Shown piece after piece: positions 1 through 7,400 of a DNA stretch of 13,048 bases. Made by a program: the position numbers and the translations under genes. Positions within the stretch are counted from its first letter, which is position 1, and each line of letters opens with the position of its first letter. The notes below the pieces were generated by a model that was given only the letters and a program-made list of their open reading frames with translations, had not been told where the DNA came from and ran no database searches. This stretch comes from Planctomycetales bacterium (GTDB taxonomy: Bacteria > Planctomycetota > Phycisphaerae > SM23-33), in assembly GCA_030673005.1 (NCBI GenBank), contig DAOVFI010000036.1, positions 1 to 13,048 on the forward strand. The letters run 5' to 3'.

Positions 1-2
1 TG

Positions 3-950
3 AACGCGACGATCGAGGCTGCTTCAGCGGGCGAGGCGGGCAAGGGCTTCGCCGTAGTCGCCAACGAGGTGAAGGAACTGGCAAAACAGACGGCCTCGGC
101 GACCGACGACATCCGACAGCAGGTCGAGACCATGCAGGCCAGCACAAGGCAGGCCATCGAAGCCATTGGTCAGATAACCAAGGTAATCAACGAGATGAAC
201 GACATCTCCGGCAACATCGCCGCATCCGTCCAGGAACAGACCACTGCGACAAACGAGATATCGCGGAGTATCGGCGACGCCTCCAAGGGCGCACAGGAAG
301 TATCGAAGAACGTCCAGGAGGCGGCCAGCGGGTCAAACGAAGTTTCCAGCAACGTACAGGAGGCCGTCAAGAGCGTCTCGGAAATAACGCGGAATATTAC
401 GGAACTCGCCACCGGCGCAAAGGAAATATCCTCCGTCGCAGCCGAGGCCGCCCAGGGAATGAACGAAGTCGCCCAGAACGTTACCGGCGTCAGCAAAGCA
501 GCCGGACAGACTTCCGCCGGAGCGATTGAATCCAAGGGCGTCGTTGATGTGCTGAGTGAGATGACAGAATCGTTCCAGGAAACCGTCTCGCAGTTCAAGA
601 TCGGTGATGAAAAATTCGACGTCGGAACGGCCAAGACGCAGCACCTGGCGTGGCGATCCAAACTGGCGGCCTTAGTCAACGGGCATCACTCGATGAAAGC
701 CGACGAGGTTGCATCCGACCACGAATGCGAATTAGGCAAGTGGTACTTCAGTCTGTCCGGTCAGGCGCTGTCGTCGCTGACGGGTTACGACGAGGTAGGA
801 AGGCACCACGAGGCAGTTCACAGCGTGGCCAAGGATGTCGCCGTACTGATGGAGCAGGGCAAGACCGACGATGCCAGGCGGAAAATGGAACGCTTCGAGC
901 AGGAAAGAAAAGGCCTGTTCGAGGCACTGGACATGCTCTACGCGGCATAA
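3..950 (+). CDS. Methyl-accepting chemotaxis protein, C-terminal part with CZB domain (5' end outside window)
   Basis: This is the cytoplasmic signalling half of a chemoreceptor, which would control the CheA kinase. The frame is open from the first bases. The fragment begins NATIEAASAGEAGKGFAVVA, the classic hairpin-tip signature of chemoreceptors, followed by EVKELAKQTA. A long heptad-patterned coiled coil rich in Ala, Ser, Glu and Gln follows, to about fragment residue 190. The C-terminus is a chemoreceptor zinc-binding (CZB) domain. Its likely ligands are H214 (in HLAW), C242 (in CELGKWY), H269 and H273 (in HHEAVH), counting the first in-frame codon at position 3 as 1. The spacing fits the 3-His/1-Cys pattern known for CZB domains, which sense zinc or oxidants. 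Sensor, membrane and HAMP regions would lie upstream of the window, so the ligand is unknown. The stop codon lies inside an 18-bp tandem duplication. cheB, cheR and cheY follow on the same strand. Confidence 0.95.
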   Translation, partial: NATIEAASAGEAGKGFAVVANEVKELAKQTASATDDIRQQVETMQASTRQAIEAIGQITKVINEMNDISGNIAASVQEQTTATNEISRSIGDASKGAQEVSKNVQEAASGSNEVSSNVQEAVKSVSEITRNITELATGAKEISSVAAEAAQGMNEVAQNVTGVSKAAGQTSAGAIESKGVVDVLSEMTESFQETVSQFKIGDEKFDVGTAKTQHLAWRSKLAALVNGHHSMKADEVASDHECELGKWYFSLSGQALSSLTGYDEVGRHHEAVHSVAKDVAVLMEQGKTDDARRKMERFEQERKGLFEALDMLYAA

Positions 951-983
951 CTGTAGGCCGGGACGTAACTGTAGGCCGGGACG
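948..983. repeat. 18-bp perfect tandem duplication over the mcp stop codon
   Basis: The 18-bp unit TAACTGTAGGCCGGGACG occurs at 948-965 and again, without a mismatch, at 966-983. The first copy begins with the TAA stop of the chemoreceptor gene. The second copy runs into the palindromic element at 971-1051, so the duplication may be a by-product of that element's insertion or of slippage. Confidence 0.9.
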
Positions 984-1051
984 GAGCGAAGCGCAGTCCC
1001 GGCAAAACGTGTATGATTTCGCCGGGACTCGCTTCGCTCGGCCCGGCCTAC
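971..1051. repeat. Palindromic repeat, GTAGGCCGGG...CCCGGCCTAC
   Basis: The left arm (971-1003) and right arm (1021-1051) are imperfect reverse complements. Both contain GAGCGAAGC-type centres and run to GTCCCGGC and GCCGGGAC at the loop side. The predicted hairpin has a 17-nt loop. The last codons of the chemoreceptor (936-950) resemble the sequence just after the element (1051-1065) at 12 of 15 positions, as a flank duplication would. The hairpin lies just after a stop codon and could stall transcription, but there is no T-tract, so I do not call it a terminator. Confidence 0.8.
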
Positions 1052-1079
1052 TGTATGCGGCATTAGGGATGCGCGATAT

Positions 1080-1207
1080 GGGTGGCACGGTCAAGCCGGA
1101 GCGCAGCGCCTGCCTGCCGGTAGGCAGGGAGGCTTGGCCGTGATGAGCGAGATATGACCGTGATGAGCGCCGAACACGGCCAAGTCTCCGACTTGACCGT
1201 GCCACCC
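1080..1207. repeat. Palindromic repeat element with GTGGCA ends, overlapping the cheB start
   Basis: The ends are a perfect 16-bp inverted repeat (1080-1095 with 1192-1207), extended to 22 bp with one mismatch. Inside lies the near-palindrome CCTGCCTGCCGG/TAGGCAGG at 1109-1128, and a 12-bp direct repeat CCGTGATGAGCG at 1138-1149 and 1158-1169. The annotated cheB ATG (1154) lies within the element. The same end sequence and core recur in the element at 10500-10600. Confidence 0.85.
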
Positions 1208-2353
1208 GATCGGACGAAATTCGTGTCGGAAGGTGAACTGAACATCCTGGTGGTTGATGATACGGTGGTGTATCGCCGGATCGTCAGCGACGTAGTGGGC
1301 GCCATTGAAGGGACGGCGGTGGTCGCTACTGCGCCGAACGGGAAGATCGCTTTGGACAAGATGCGCCGCCTGGATGTGGACCTTGTCCTGCTGGACGTCG
1401 AGATGCCCGAGATGGGCGGCCTGGAGATGCTCAAGGTCATCCGCCGGGACCATCCCGACACCGGCGTTATCATGGTCAGCGGGGCGAACAGGACATCCGC
1501 CGATATAACGGTCAAGGCCCTCCAGACCGGTGCGATCGATTTCGTCCCCAAACCCGACGGCAAGAACCCCGACGACAGCCGGAGAGAACTAATCGGTCAG
1601 CTCCGCCCGCTGGTGAACTTGTTCCAGACGCGCAGGAGTCTGCGGGGCATCAAGGGCCGGGGCGAAATCCCCGCCGCCGGGGCGTGTGTTTCGGCGAAGA
1701 GACAGCCCGCCGCGAAAGAACGTCCTGCCGGTCCGGCCGGGCGCGTCGGACCCCGACCGACCCGTATAGACATTGTTGCCATCGGCGTCTCGACCGGCGG
1801 ACCTAACGCACTGGCGGAGATGGTTCCGCGCCTGCCCGCCGACCTGGGCAAACCCGTCCTCATCGTTCAGCACATGCCGCCGGTTTTCACAAAGAGCCTG
1901 GCTGAAGGACTGAATAAAAAATCCCCCTTGTCAGTACGCGAGGCCTGCGACGGCGAGACTCTCGAACCGAACACAATCCTGATAGCGCCCGGCGGACGAC
2001 ACATGGTCATCCGGTCCTCGGCGGCGCCGAACGGCAGCCGGCGAATCGCACTGAACGACAGTCCGCCCGAAAACGGCTGCCGTCCTTCCGTGGATGTCCT
2101 GTTCCGCTCGGTGGCAACACAGTTCGGCGGGAACGTATTGGCAACCGTTATGACGGGAATGGGCGAGGACGGATGTAAAGGCGTCCAGGCAATGAAACGA
2201 CAGGGCTGCTACTGCCTGACACAGGCTGAAGCGACCTGCGTTGTCTATGGCATGCCGCGAGCGGTCGATGATGCGGGCCTGTCGGACGAATCAGTGCCTT
2301 TGAATGACCTGGCGGGTCGTATTGCTGGCATTGTAAGGAATCCGGCTGCATGA
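1154..2353 (+). CDS. cheB: Chemotaxis response regulator protein-glutamate methylesterase CheB
   Basis: CheB removes methyl groups from (and deamidates) chemoreceptor signalling helices when phosphorylated by CheA, giving adaptation. Numbered from the ATG at 1154, an N-terminal receiver domain (about residues 29-140) has the acidic pair D35/D36, phospho-acceptor D81 (LLDVEMPEMGG), S109 and K133 (VPKP). A linker rich in Pro, Ala and Arg (about 165-203) leads to the methylesterase domain. Its catalytic triad is visible as S213 (GVSTGG), H240 (VQHMP) and D339 (TGMGEDG). The length is somewhat above the usual ~350 residues, mainly through the linker and a start encoded by a repeat element (1080-1207). 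An in-frame GTG at 1223 would give a more typical beginning (SEGELNILVVDD), so the true start is uncertain. The stop overlaps the cheR start as ATGA, implying translational coupling. Confidence 0.95.
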   Translation: MTVMSAEHGQVSDLTVPPDRTKFVSEGELNILVVDDTVVYRRIVSDVVGAIEGTAVVATAPNGKIALDKMRRLDVDLVLLDVEMPEMGGLEMLKVIRRDHPDTGVIMVSGANRTSADITVKALQTGAIDFVPKPDGKNPDDSRRELIGQLRPLVNLFQTRRSLRGIKGRGEIPAAGACVSAKRQPAAKERPAGPAGRVGPRPTRIDIVAIGVSTGGPNALAEMVPRLPADLGKPVLIVQHMPPVFTKSLAEGLNKKSPLSVREACDGETLEPNTILIAPGGRHMVIRSSAAPNGSRRIALNDSPPENGCRPSVDVLFRSVATQFGGNVLATVMTGMGEDGCKGVQAMKRQGCYCLTQAEATCVVYGMPRAVDDAGLSDESVPLNDLAGRIAGIVRNPAA

Positions 2354-3201
2354 TTACGAAATCCGACGGCATAACCGAATCCCAGTTCAGTCAACTTCGG
2401 GAGTACATCGAGCAGCAGTGTGGCATCGCGCTGGGCGACGAAAAGGCATACCTCATCGACACCCGCCTGACGAAACTGATGGTCGAGAGCGGCTGCGAGG
2501 ACTTCGGCGAGTTCTATAAACTCGCCAAGTCCGAGACCGGCACGACGCTGCGCGACAAGATCGTCGATGCGATGACCACCAACGAGACGCTCTGGTTCCG
2601 CGACGCGCATCCGTACAAAATCCTCCTGGAGAAACTTATCCCGACCTTCGCCGAGGAACTTGCCGCCGGGAAGCGTTCGGTCGTTCGTATCTGGTCGGGC
2701 GCGTGCTCGACGGGGCAGGAGCCGTATTCGGTCGCGATCGCCGTTCACGAGCATTGCAGAACGCACGCCGGCGTTAAACCTGAGCAGTTCAAGATACTCG
2801 GTACGGACATATCCGCCTCGGCTTTGTTTTTGGCCAAGGCCGGGCGGTACGACCGGATCGCCATGAAACGCGGATTGGACGACGACGTGCGCGACCGTTA
2901 CTTCAAACAGAACGGGCAGATCTGGGTAATCGACGAGACGATAAAGAAAATGGTGGAATTCAAGAAATTCAACCTCCAGGACCCGCTGGTCTGCCTTGGC
3001 CGGTTCGATATTGCTTTCCTTCGTTACGTAGCCATTTATTTTTCCGATGCGTTCAAGAAATCGCTTTTAGCCGCCGTTGCCGATGTCTTGTCGCCGTCGG
3101 GTTATTTACTTGTCGGCGCAGTTGAATCGCTTCGGGGCCACAGTGACGCGTTCGAGAATCATACGCATTCGGGCGGCAGTTACTACAAACGCTGCGCGTG
3201 A
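2350..3201 (+). CDS. cheR: Chemotaxis protein methyltransferase CheR
   Basis: CheR transfers methyl groups from S-adenosylmethionine to glutamates on chemoreceptors, opposing CheB. The 283-residue length is typical. The N-terminal helical domain covers about residues 8-75. The catalytic Rossmann domain shows TTNETLWFRD (76-85, with the conserved Arg R84), the SAM loop WSGACSTGQEPYS (115-127), LGTDIS with D153, FNLQDP (N208/L209) and RYVAIYF (225-231). The last motif is normally RNVxIYF, so the Asn that usually contacts SAM is Tyr226 here. The start overlaps the cheB stop by 4 bp, and a ribosome-binding AAGGA lies at 2335-2339 inside cheB. cheY begins 14 bp after the stop. I saw no C-terminal TPR extension or receptor-pentapeptide-binding insertion beyond the standard fold. 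Confidence 0.94.
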   Translation: MITKSDGITESQFSQLREYIEQQCGIALGDEKAYLIDTRLTKLMVESGCEDFGEFYKLAKSETGTTLRDKIVDAMTTNETLWFRDAHPYKILLEKLIPTFAEELAAGKRSVVRIWSGACSTGQEPYSVAIAVHEHCRTHAGVKPEQFKILGTDISASALFLAKAGRYDRIAMKRGLDDDVRDRYFKQNGQIWVIDETIKKMVEFKKFNLQDPLVCLGRFDIAFLRYVAIYFSDAFKKSLLAAVADVLSPSGYLLVGAVESLRGHSDAFENHTHSGGSYYKRCA

Positions 3202-3204
3202 AAA

Positions 3205-3209
3205 GGGAG
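3205..3209 (+). promoter_or_regulatory. Ribosome binding site deciding the cheY start
   Basis: GGGAG lies 6 nt before the ATG at 3216. This favours that ATG over an in-frame GTG at 3198, which overlaps the cheR stop and would add six residues (MKRERK) not expected at the front of a CheY receiver. Confidence 0.65.
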
Positions 3210-3215
3210 CGGAAA

Positions 3216-3593
3216 ATGGCATCTGTACTTTCTGTAGATGATTCGAGGATCATGAGGAAGATGATCGGCAACGCCGCCGAAGCCATCGGTTACGACTTGC
3301 TCGAGGCGGAGGACGGCAGGAAAGGACTCGACGTGCTCGAAGCCAATATCGAGAACGTGGACCTGATCCTGCTGGACATCAATATGCCCGTAATGAACGG
3401 GATCGAGATGCTCAAGGCGGTGAAAACGGATGATCGCTTCAAAGACATTCCCGTAATGATGGTTACCACAGAGACGTCCCGCGCGAGTATCGTTGAAGCG
3501 ATCAAAATCGGGGCGGCAAATTACGTCTGCAAGCCCTTCACACAAGAAGAACTCACAACAAAAATGGTCGAAAGCCTCGGAATGGGGTTGTAA
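3216..3593 (+). CDS. cheY: CheY-like single-domain response regulator
   Basis: This is a 125-residue stand-alone receiver domain with no output domain, expected to be phosphorylated by CheA and to act on the flagellar motor switch or as a phosphate sink. The visible receiver residues are D8/D9 (SVDDS), phospho-acceptor D54 (LLDINMP), T84/T85 (VTTE) and K106 (CKPF). These are the complete set needed for Mg2+ binding and phosphorylation. The gene is the last of the tightly packed cheB-cheR-cheY group. The alternative start is GTG 3198. Whether it controls the motor or another process cannot be read from the sequence, because the motor and kinase genes lie outside the window. Confidence 0.93.
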   Translation: MASVLSVDDSRIMRKMIGNAAEAIGYDLLEAEDGRKGLDVLEANIENVDLILLDINMPVMNGIEMLKAVKTDDRFKDIPVMMVTTETSRASIVEAIKIGAANYVCKPFTQEELTTKMVESLGMGL

Positions 3594-3658
3594 GACGACA
3601 ACGCGGGTTAGCGTTCAACATTAGAGTCGGGATGTTGATAAAAGTCGGCATTATAAGA

Positions 3659-3792
3659 GAATATCGAACCTGCCTGCCGGCAGGTAGGTATTGAACGCGG
3701 AATTTCGAATTTCGAAGTAGAAAAATAACACTTATAACAATGGATTGGGGTCTTCTTTTACTTCGTTATTCGAAATTCCGTGTTCGATATTC
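3659..3792. repeat. Long inverted repeat with a nested insertion in its left arm
   Basis: The right arm (3759-3792) matches the reverse complement of the left arm in two pieces: 3659-3669 (11 of 11) and 3698-3719 (20 of 22). Between these pieces, 27 bp (3670-3696) is present only on the left. It carries the near-palindrome CCTGCCTGCCGGCAGGTAGG (core 3669-3688). It is bounded by TATCGAAC (3662-3669) and TATTGAAC (3689-3696), which looks like a flank duplication with one mismatch. One repeat has apparently landed inside another. Confidence 0.8.
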
Positions 3793-3828
3793 GCCATTCA
3801 ATTTTTTGTAACACTTCAGCAATTTGCA

Positions 3829-3853
3829 CCTGCCTACCTGCCTGCCGACAGGG
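3829..3853. repeat. Copy of the CCTGCCTGCC repeat core
   Basis: A degenerate copy of the core found at 1109-1128, 3669-3688 and 10513-10533. It reads CCTGCCTACCTGCCTGCC followed by GACAGGG, giving a short imperfect palindrome. No function is apparent. Confidence 0.6.
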
Positions 3854-3865
3854 ACAAGATACAAG

Positions 3866-3893
3866 GGTGTGCAGGTTCTGTTCCCTGCACACC
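3866..3893. repeat. 28-bp hairpin repeat, copy A
   Basis: The unit is palindromic. Its 10-bp arms GGTGTGCAGG/CCTGCACACC enclose the 8-nt loop TTCTGTTC. The exact reverse complement of the whole 28 bp occurs at 4130-4157, so the two loops are complementary to each other. No T-tract follows. Confidence 0.9.
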
Positions 3894-3895
3894 GA

Positions 3896-3923
3896 CCCGT
3901 AGTCGGTAGCCCGTAGTCGGTAG
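3896..3923. repeat. 14-bp tandem direct repeat, two copies
   Basis: CCCGTAGTCGGTAG occurs at 3896-3909 and 3910-3923 without mismatch. The 13 bp GTAGCCCGTAGTC (3906-3918) is inverted at 3957-3969, so this part can also fold as a hairpin. Confidence 0.85.
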
Positions 3924-4005
3924 CCAGTGAAAAGAATGTGTTTTCCCCGGCTTACTGACTACGGGCTACTCGTTTAACCGGTCTTGGTCTATGCTGCTGT
4001 TTTCG

Positions 4006-4213
4006 GGCTACCCGCCTTCGCTAAGGCTACGGCGTGGCAAGCGGGCTACCGGCTACCCGCCTTCGCTAAGGCTCTCGTCAGGGCGAAGCCTGCCGTAGCC
4101 CGGACGGCGCGGCAAGCTGGCTACTGGACGGTGTGCAGGGAACAGAACCTGCACACCCTACGGGCTACTGGCTACCCGCCTTCGCTAAGGCTTCGGCGTG
4201 GCAAGCCGGCTAC
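4006..4213. repeat. Cluster of GGCTACCCGCC-type repeats (three copies of a 23-bp unit)
   Basis: A 23-bp unit beginning GGCTACCCGCCTTCGCTAAG occurs exactly at 4006-4028, 4051-4073 and 4170-4192. Copies one and three are followed by a shared tail, CGGCGTGGCAAGC-GGCTAC. Other GTAGCC and GGCTAC words in both orientations fill the gaps. Hairpin copy B is embedded between units two and three. Confidence 0.85.
4130..4157. repeat. 28-bp hairpin repeat, copy B (inverted relative to copy A)
   Basis: This is the exact reverse complement of 3866-3893. Its own arms GGTGTGCAGG/CCTGCACACC are 10 bp and its loop is GAACAGAA. With copy A it brackets 236 bp of other repeats, like ends of a small non-coding unit. 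No transposase is present between them. Confidence 0.9.
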
Positions 4214-4239
4214 TTTATAACGTACGCAGGCGGCGAACG

Positions 4240-4416
4240 TTGCCGGATGAGATTTGGATTACAATTGCGACAAGACAATCAAGTGGCGTTGTAGTAATAA
4301 TCGCGCTTGCCCTGTGCGCATCCTGTGCAGACAATGACCGGCTTGGAGTCAATTCCGCGTCGGAGTGCGGAAAGGCGAATACCGGACATGAGAATGGATC
4401 AATACAGGATGAGTAA
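4240..4416 (+). CDS. Doubtful small lipoprotein-like ORF (58 aa)
   Basis: From a TTG at 4240 this frame encodes a short peptide. It has a basic residue, then a hydrophobic stretch VVVIIALALCASC, then a polar Cys-, Asn- and Gly-containing tail ending at a TAA (4414-4416). The layout resembles a secreted or lipid-anchored peptide, but the Cys residues lack a good lipobox (LALC has Leu, not Gly/Ala/Ser, just before Cys). The stop overlaps the best ATG of the giant gene by 8 bp, as coupled genes do. No homologue is recognised. It may equally be non-coding leader sequence. Confidence 0.2.
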   Translation: MPDEIWITIATRQSSGVVVIIALALCASCADNDRLGVNSASECGKANTGHENGSIQDE

Positions 4417-7400
4417 CGTGAACAGTCCTCAACGTGAGTTTGTTTTTCCGCTTCTGATGCTGGGTGAAGTTATCGAAAAAGGCGCCGGCAGGGTCGTCCT
4501 GCCTCATCGGGACGGGGGAGGAAAAACTCTCGCAACCGGCAAACTTCGCTTCGGCCGGAACGCCGGCGGCATAACAGTTCGCCTGAAAACCGGCGGGGAC
4601 ATACCGCAACAATTGAAAACCGGCTGGAAGAGACTGGCGGCGTTCAGGTCCGCGCGGATTAACTCGGCGATTAAGAAGGCCGCCGATGCCGGCGCGATCG
4701 ACCTGGAAATTCTCGGCGACGCGACGTTTCCGTGCAGACTGCTGACGGGAACACGGAACGTCCTGCAACTCAATAAAAAATTCTTCGCACTCCTGTCGGA
4801 ACAAGACACCGGCCTGGTCGCGCTGATGCTTGCATTTGCGGCCTTTTCGCTGTCGGCTGTGGATGAACGTCAGGCTATGCGTAAGGCACTGGCTGCATTC
4901 GGTGCGATGCGGAAGTCCGAGCGGGACGAGATACTCGCCTCGCTTGCAAAAGACGGAATCGACTTCAAGGGCCTGCTGGCGACGGCCTTCCGTGCGGCTG
5001 CGGGCGGTCAGTCGCCGCACGAACTGGAACGGTTAATCTCCATCCTCCAGGTCCGCCGACTGGTGGACATCCCGTACGACACGTCCAAAGTGGACTCGAC
5101 GGCCGTTCGCTTTGCCGACGACCTTGCCGGGCTTCGCGCGGGGATGCTCAGCGCGATCGGACAGACGTATCTTCCCGGCGTCGATGCCGACAACGCCGAG
5201 CGGGTCGCCGACTGGTGCGGCGAAAACGGCGTGCGTCTCCTTGTGGCCCGCTTCGGCAGGGCCTTCTACACCGACGGACTGCTGATAGCCAACGGAAAGA
5301 CCGTCGCCCCGGCGGACATCAAACCGCACGTGGAAAAACTCGAATCGTCCTTCAAAAATCTGAACGTGAAGGTCTCAAGCCCGCAACTGGCGAAATTCGC
5401 CGGGCAATTGAACCTCTTCGGCTCCGAGGCGCAGCGGATCGGAAATCTCATGTCGCTCGATCAGGTTCCCGAAGCGAAGATGATCGGGATCATCCGCACG
5501 ATGCGGGCCGAACTGCGCGACCTGGAAAACGCCGTATCGAGAAGGGCCGACGAGGTCAAGTCCGAGACGATCCGGTCGGCGGCGGGCTTGTCCGGCAGGC
5601 AGCAGGCCGTAGCCGCACTGGATAAGGACGTCAAAACGATTGACGCGGTGATATCGAAACTTATGGAGATGATTAATAAATTTGAACTGGCGATGGGACG
5701 GGCGCCGAAGCAATGTCCGGTTTTCGTCTCGTTCATCTCCCGGATTCACGAACTGGACGCGATTAACATCGCCCGCGTCAACCAGGTTGTCGATCCGTTC
5801 TTCGGCGAGAACGAGGCGCTCGACGACGTCATCGCCGCGACCGGACGGAACGTCTATATCACGCCGAACCAGTCCGCCTGGCTTACCAAGGCCCACGACT
5901 GGGTCGAGGCCCTGCCGGCATTCGCGCATTACAACATCGTCCCCGACGAGGTCGGCTCCGGATACGCCGTAACCTCGACCACCGAGCGCGAAATACTGGA
6001 GATAATCTACAAGAGCAGTGCCGACAGCTGGGCGCAGAATATCGCCGAAGTCATGGCCGGCGAAAACGTCGCCCTGGCGCGTGAACTGATCATCGACGGG
6101 CGGGTTCGCCGCTCGGCGGATTCGTCGGCGGAGGAAAAAACCCGCCGGACGTGCATCGAGAAGAACCTCACCGAGGCCGTGGCGCGCCTGGCGGCGGCGA
6201 TCGACGCAATTGCAGAGGATAAAGCCGAGGCAATCGGGCAGATCATGGCCGATTCCGGCTTCAAACTGAATCGATACGAGGCGCTGGGGCGGATACTCGA
6301 CGGGCAGAAGAAACTGGTCGCGATGCTCGGCGAAAAGTCTCTCGCCGGCCGAATGCGGCGGGCGCGGGCGATGAAGGTCTCTGCCGGCGGCGTCAAAAAA
6401 TATCTGCCGCTTGCATACAAAAAACGCCGACCACTGCCGAACGTACACGTCCTGACGACACTCGGGCCGACCGAGACGGAAGTCAACATCGCCAACTGGC
6501 TGGAAGAGGGCATGCTGCTCTACAACGTCTGCGGCGCGATGGGTCTGGACGACAAGGTGGCCGCGCGTGTTGCCGAAAATCGCAGGCGGGTAGCAGTCGC
6601 TGCCGAACTGGTCGTCAAAGAGCAGGAACTCGAGGGTGAACTGTTCCGCATCATCGCCGAAAACAACATGGACGCCGCCAACCCCGCCGACCGACGGCGG
6701 GCGCTGTTCCAGTTAATCGGGACGTATCCCGAAATCGCCGCCGACGTAGTCAACCAGGCGGCCCTCCAGGAGCGGTACAGGACCGACGGTCCGATCCCCG
6801 CCGTCAGGACGTACATCAAGTCCAATCCTGCACTGCGAAAAACCGCCCGCGAGTCGGTAATCGCCAACAACGGCCTGAGCGCGGAGGTTCGCCGGCGGAT
6901 GAAATCCGGCGAGACGTTCGGCAGGGCGTATAAAAAAGTCGCCGGAGACGAATACACACCGGAAGAGGCCAGTGTCCTGAATACCCTGGTCAGGAAAGAA
7001 CTTATGCGCAGGGAGAAACTCGACCGGAAGGTGGACCTCGGCCATTACCTGCGCGACCGGATCGGTCCGCTGGCGGTCTTCACCGCCCGCCGCGAGATCG
7101 TCGCCGAGGCCGGCCTGACGGACGAGTTGTACAATCCCAATTACATTTACAGCGCCGCTGGTGCAAACAAGCGTTTCAACCTGATGTACACCCCCAGCCG
7201 GGTGGACCTGGGTCCTGAGATTATCGAGTCGGTCCGGAACGTGCCCAAGTGGGTCGGCGGGCTTGGACGCGACGCCGCCAGCGCGGGAAAATCGCTGTAC
7301 GAGTTATTCAATTACGCCGGCGTAACGGCAGTCGATAGCCCCCGTCTGGCGGAATTCCTGAAGGTCGGCGAAAACTTCTTCACTCGCGGCGGCGTGTACT

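Larger units (their letters stand above)
3594..4408. other. Repeat-filled intergenic region of about 0.8 kb without a convincing gene
   Basis: Between cheY and the giant gene I see almost only repeats: a nested inverted repeat (3659-3792), a CCTGCCTGCC unit (3829-3853), two opposed 28-bp hairpins (3866-3893 and 4130-4157), a 14-bp tandem repeat (3896-3923) and GTAGCC/GGCTAC units (4006-4213). Only 3594-3658 and about 4214-4408 are non-repetitive. A TATAAC at 4216-4221 could be a -10 box for the giant gene, but no matching -35 is visible. No Rho-independent terminator follows cheY directly. A T6 run at 3802-3807 comes shortly after the inverted repeat ending at 3792 and might end transcription. 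A weak small ORF at 4240-4416 is listed separately. Confidence 0.8.

Noticed and set aside
170..679. 169-codon open frame on the - strand across the chemoreceptor
   Set aside because: It is antisense to an unmistakable chemoreceptor signalling domain; a shadow of its biased codons.
1012..1017. TATGAT as a -10 promoter box upstream of cheB
   Set aside because: It sits in the loop of a palindromic repeat, and no -35-like hexamer lies 16-18 bp upstream.
3866..4157. CRISPR array from the repeated units
   Set aside because: Repeat lengths and spacings are irregular, copies occur in both orientations, there are no uniform spacers, and no cas genes are near.
3984..4220. 78-codon + frame in the repeat cluster
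   Set aside because: It is made entirely of the repeated GGCTACCCGCC units (recurring LPAFAKA), so its openness follows from the repeats.
5375..6448. Long open frame of 357 codons on the - strand inside the giant gene
   Set aside because: It lies wholly antisense to a gene with a continuous 2,549-codon frame. GC-rich codon use commonly opens such antisense frames, and the translation shows no recognisable domain.
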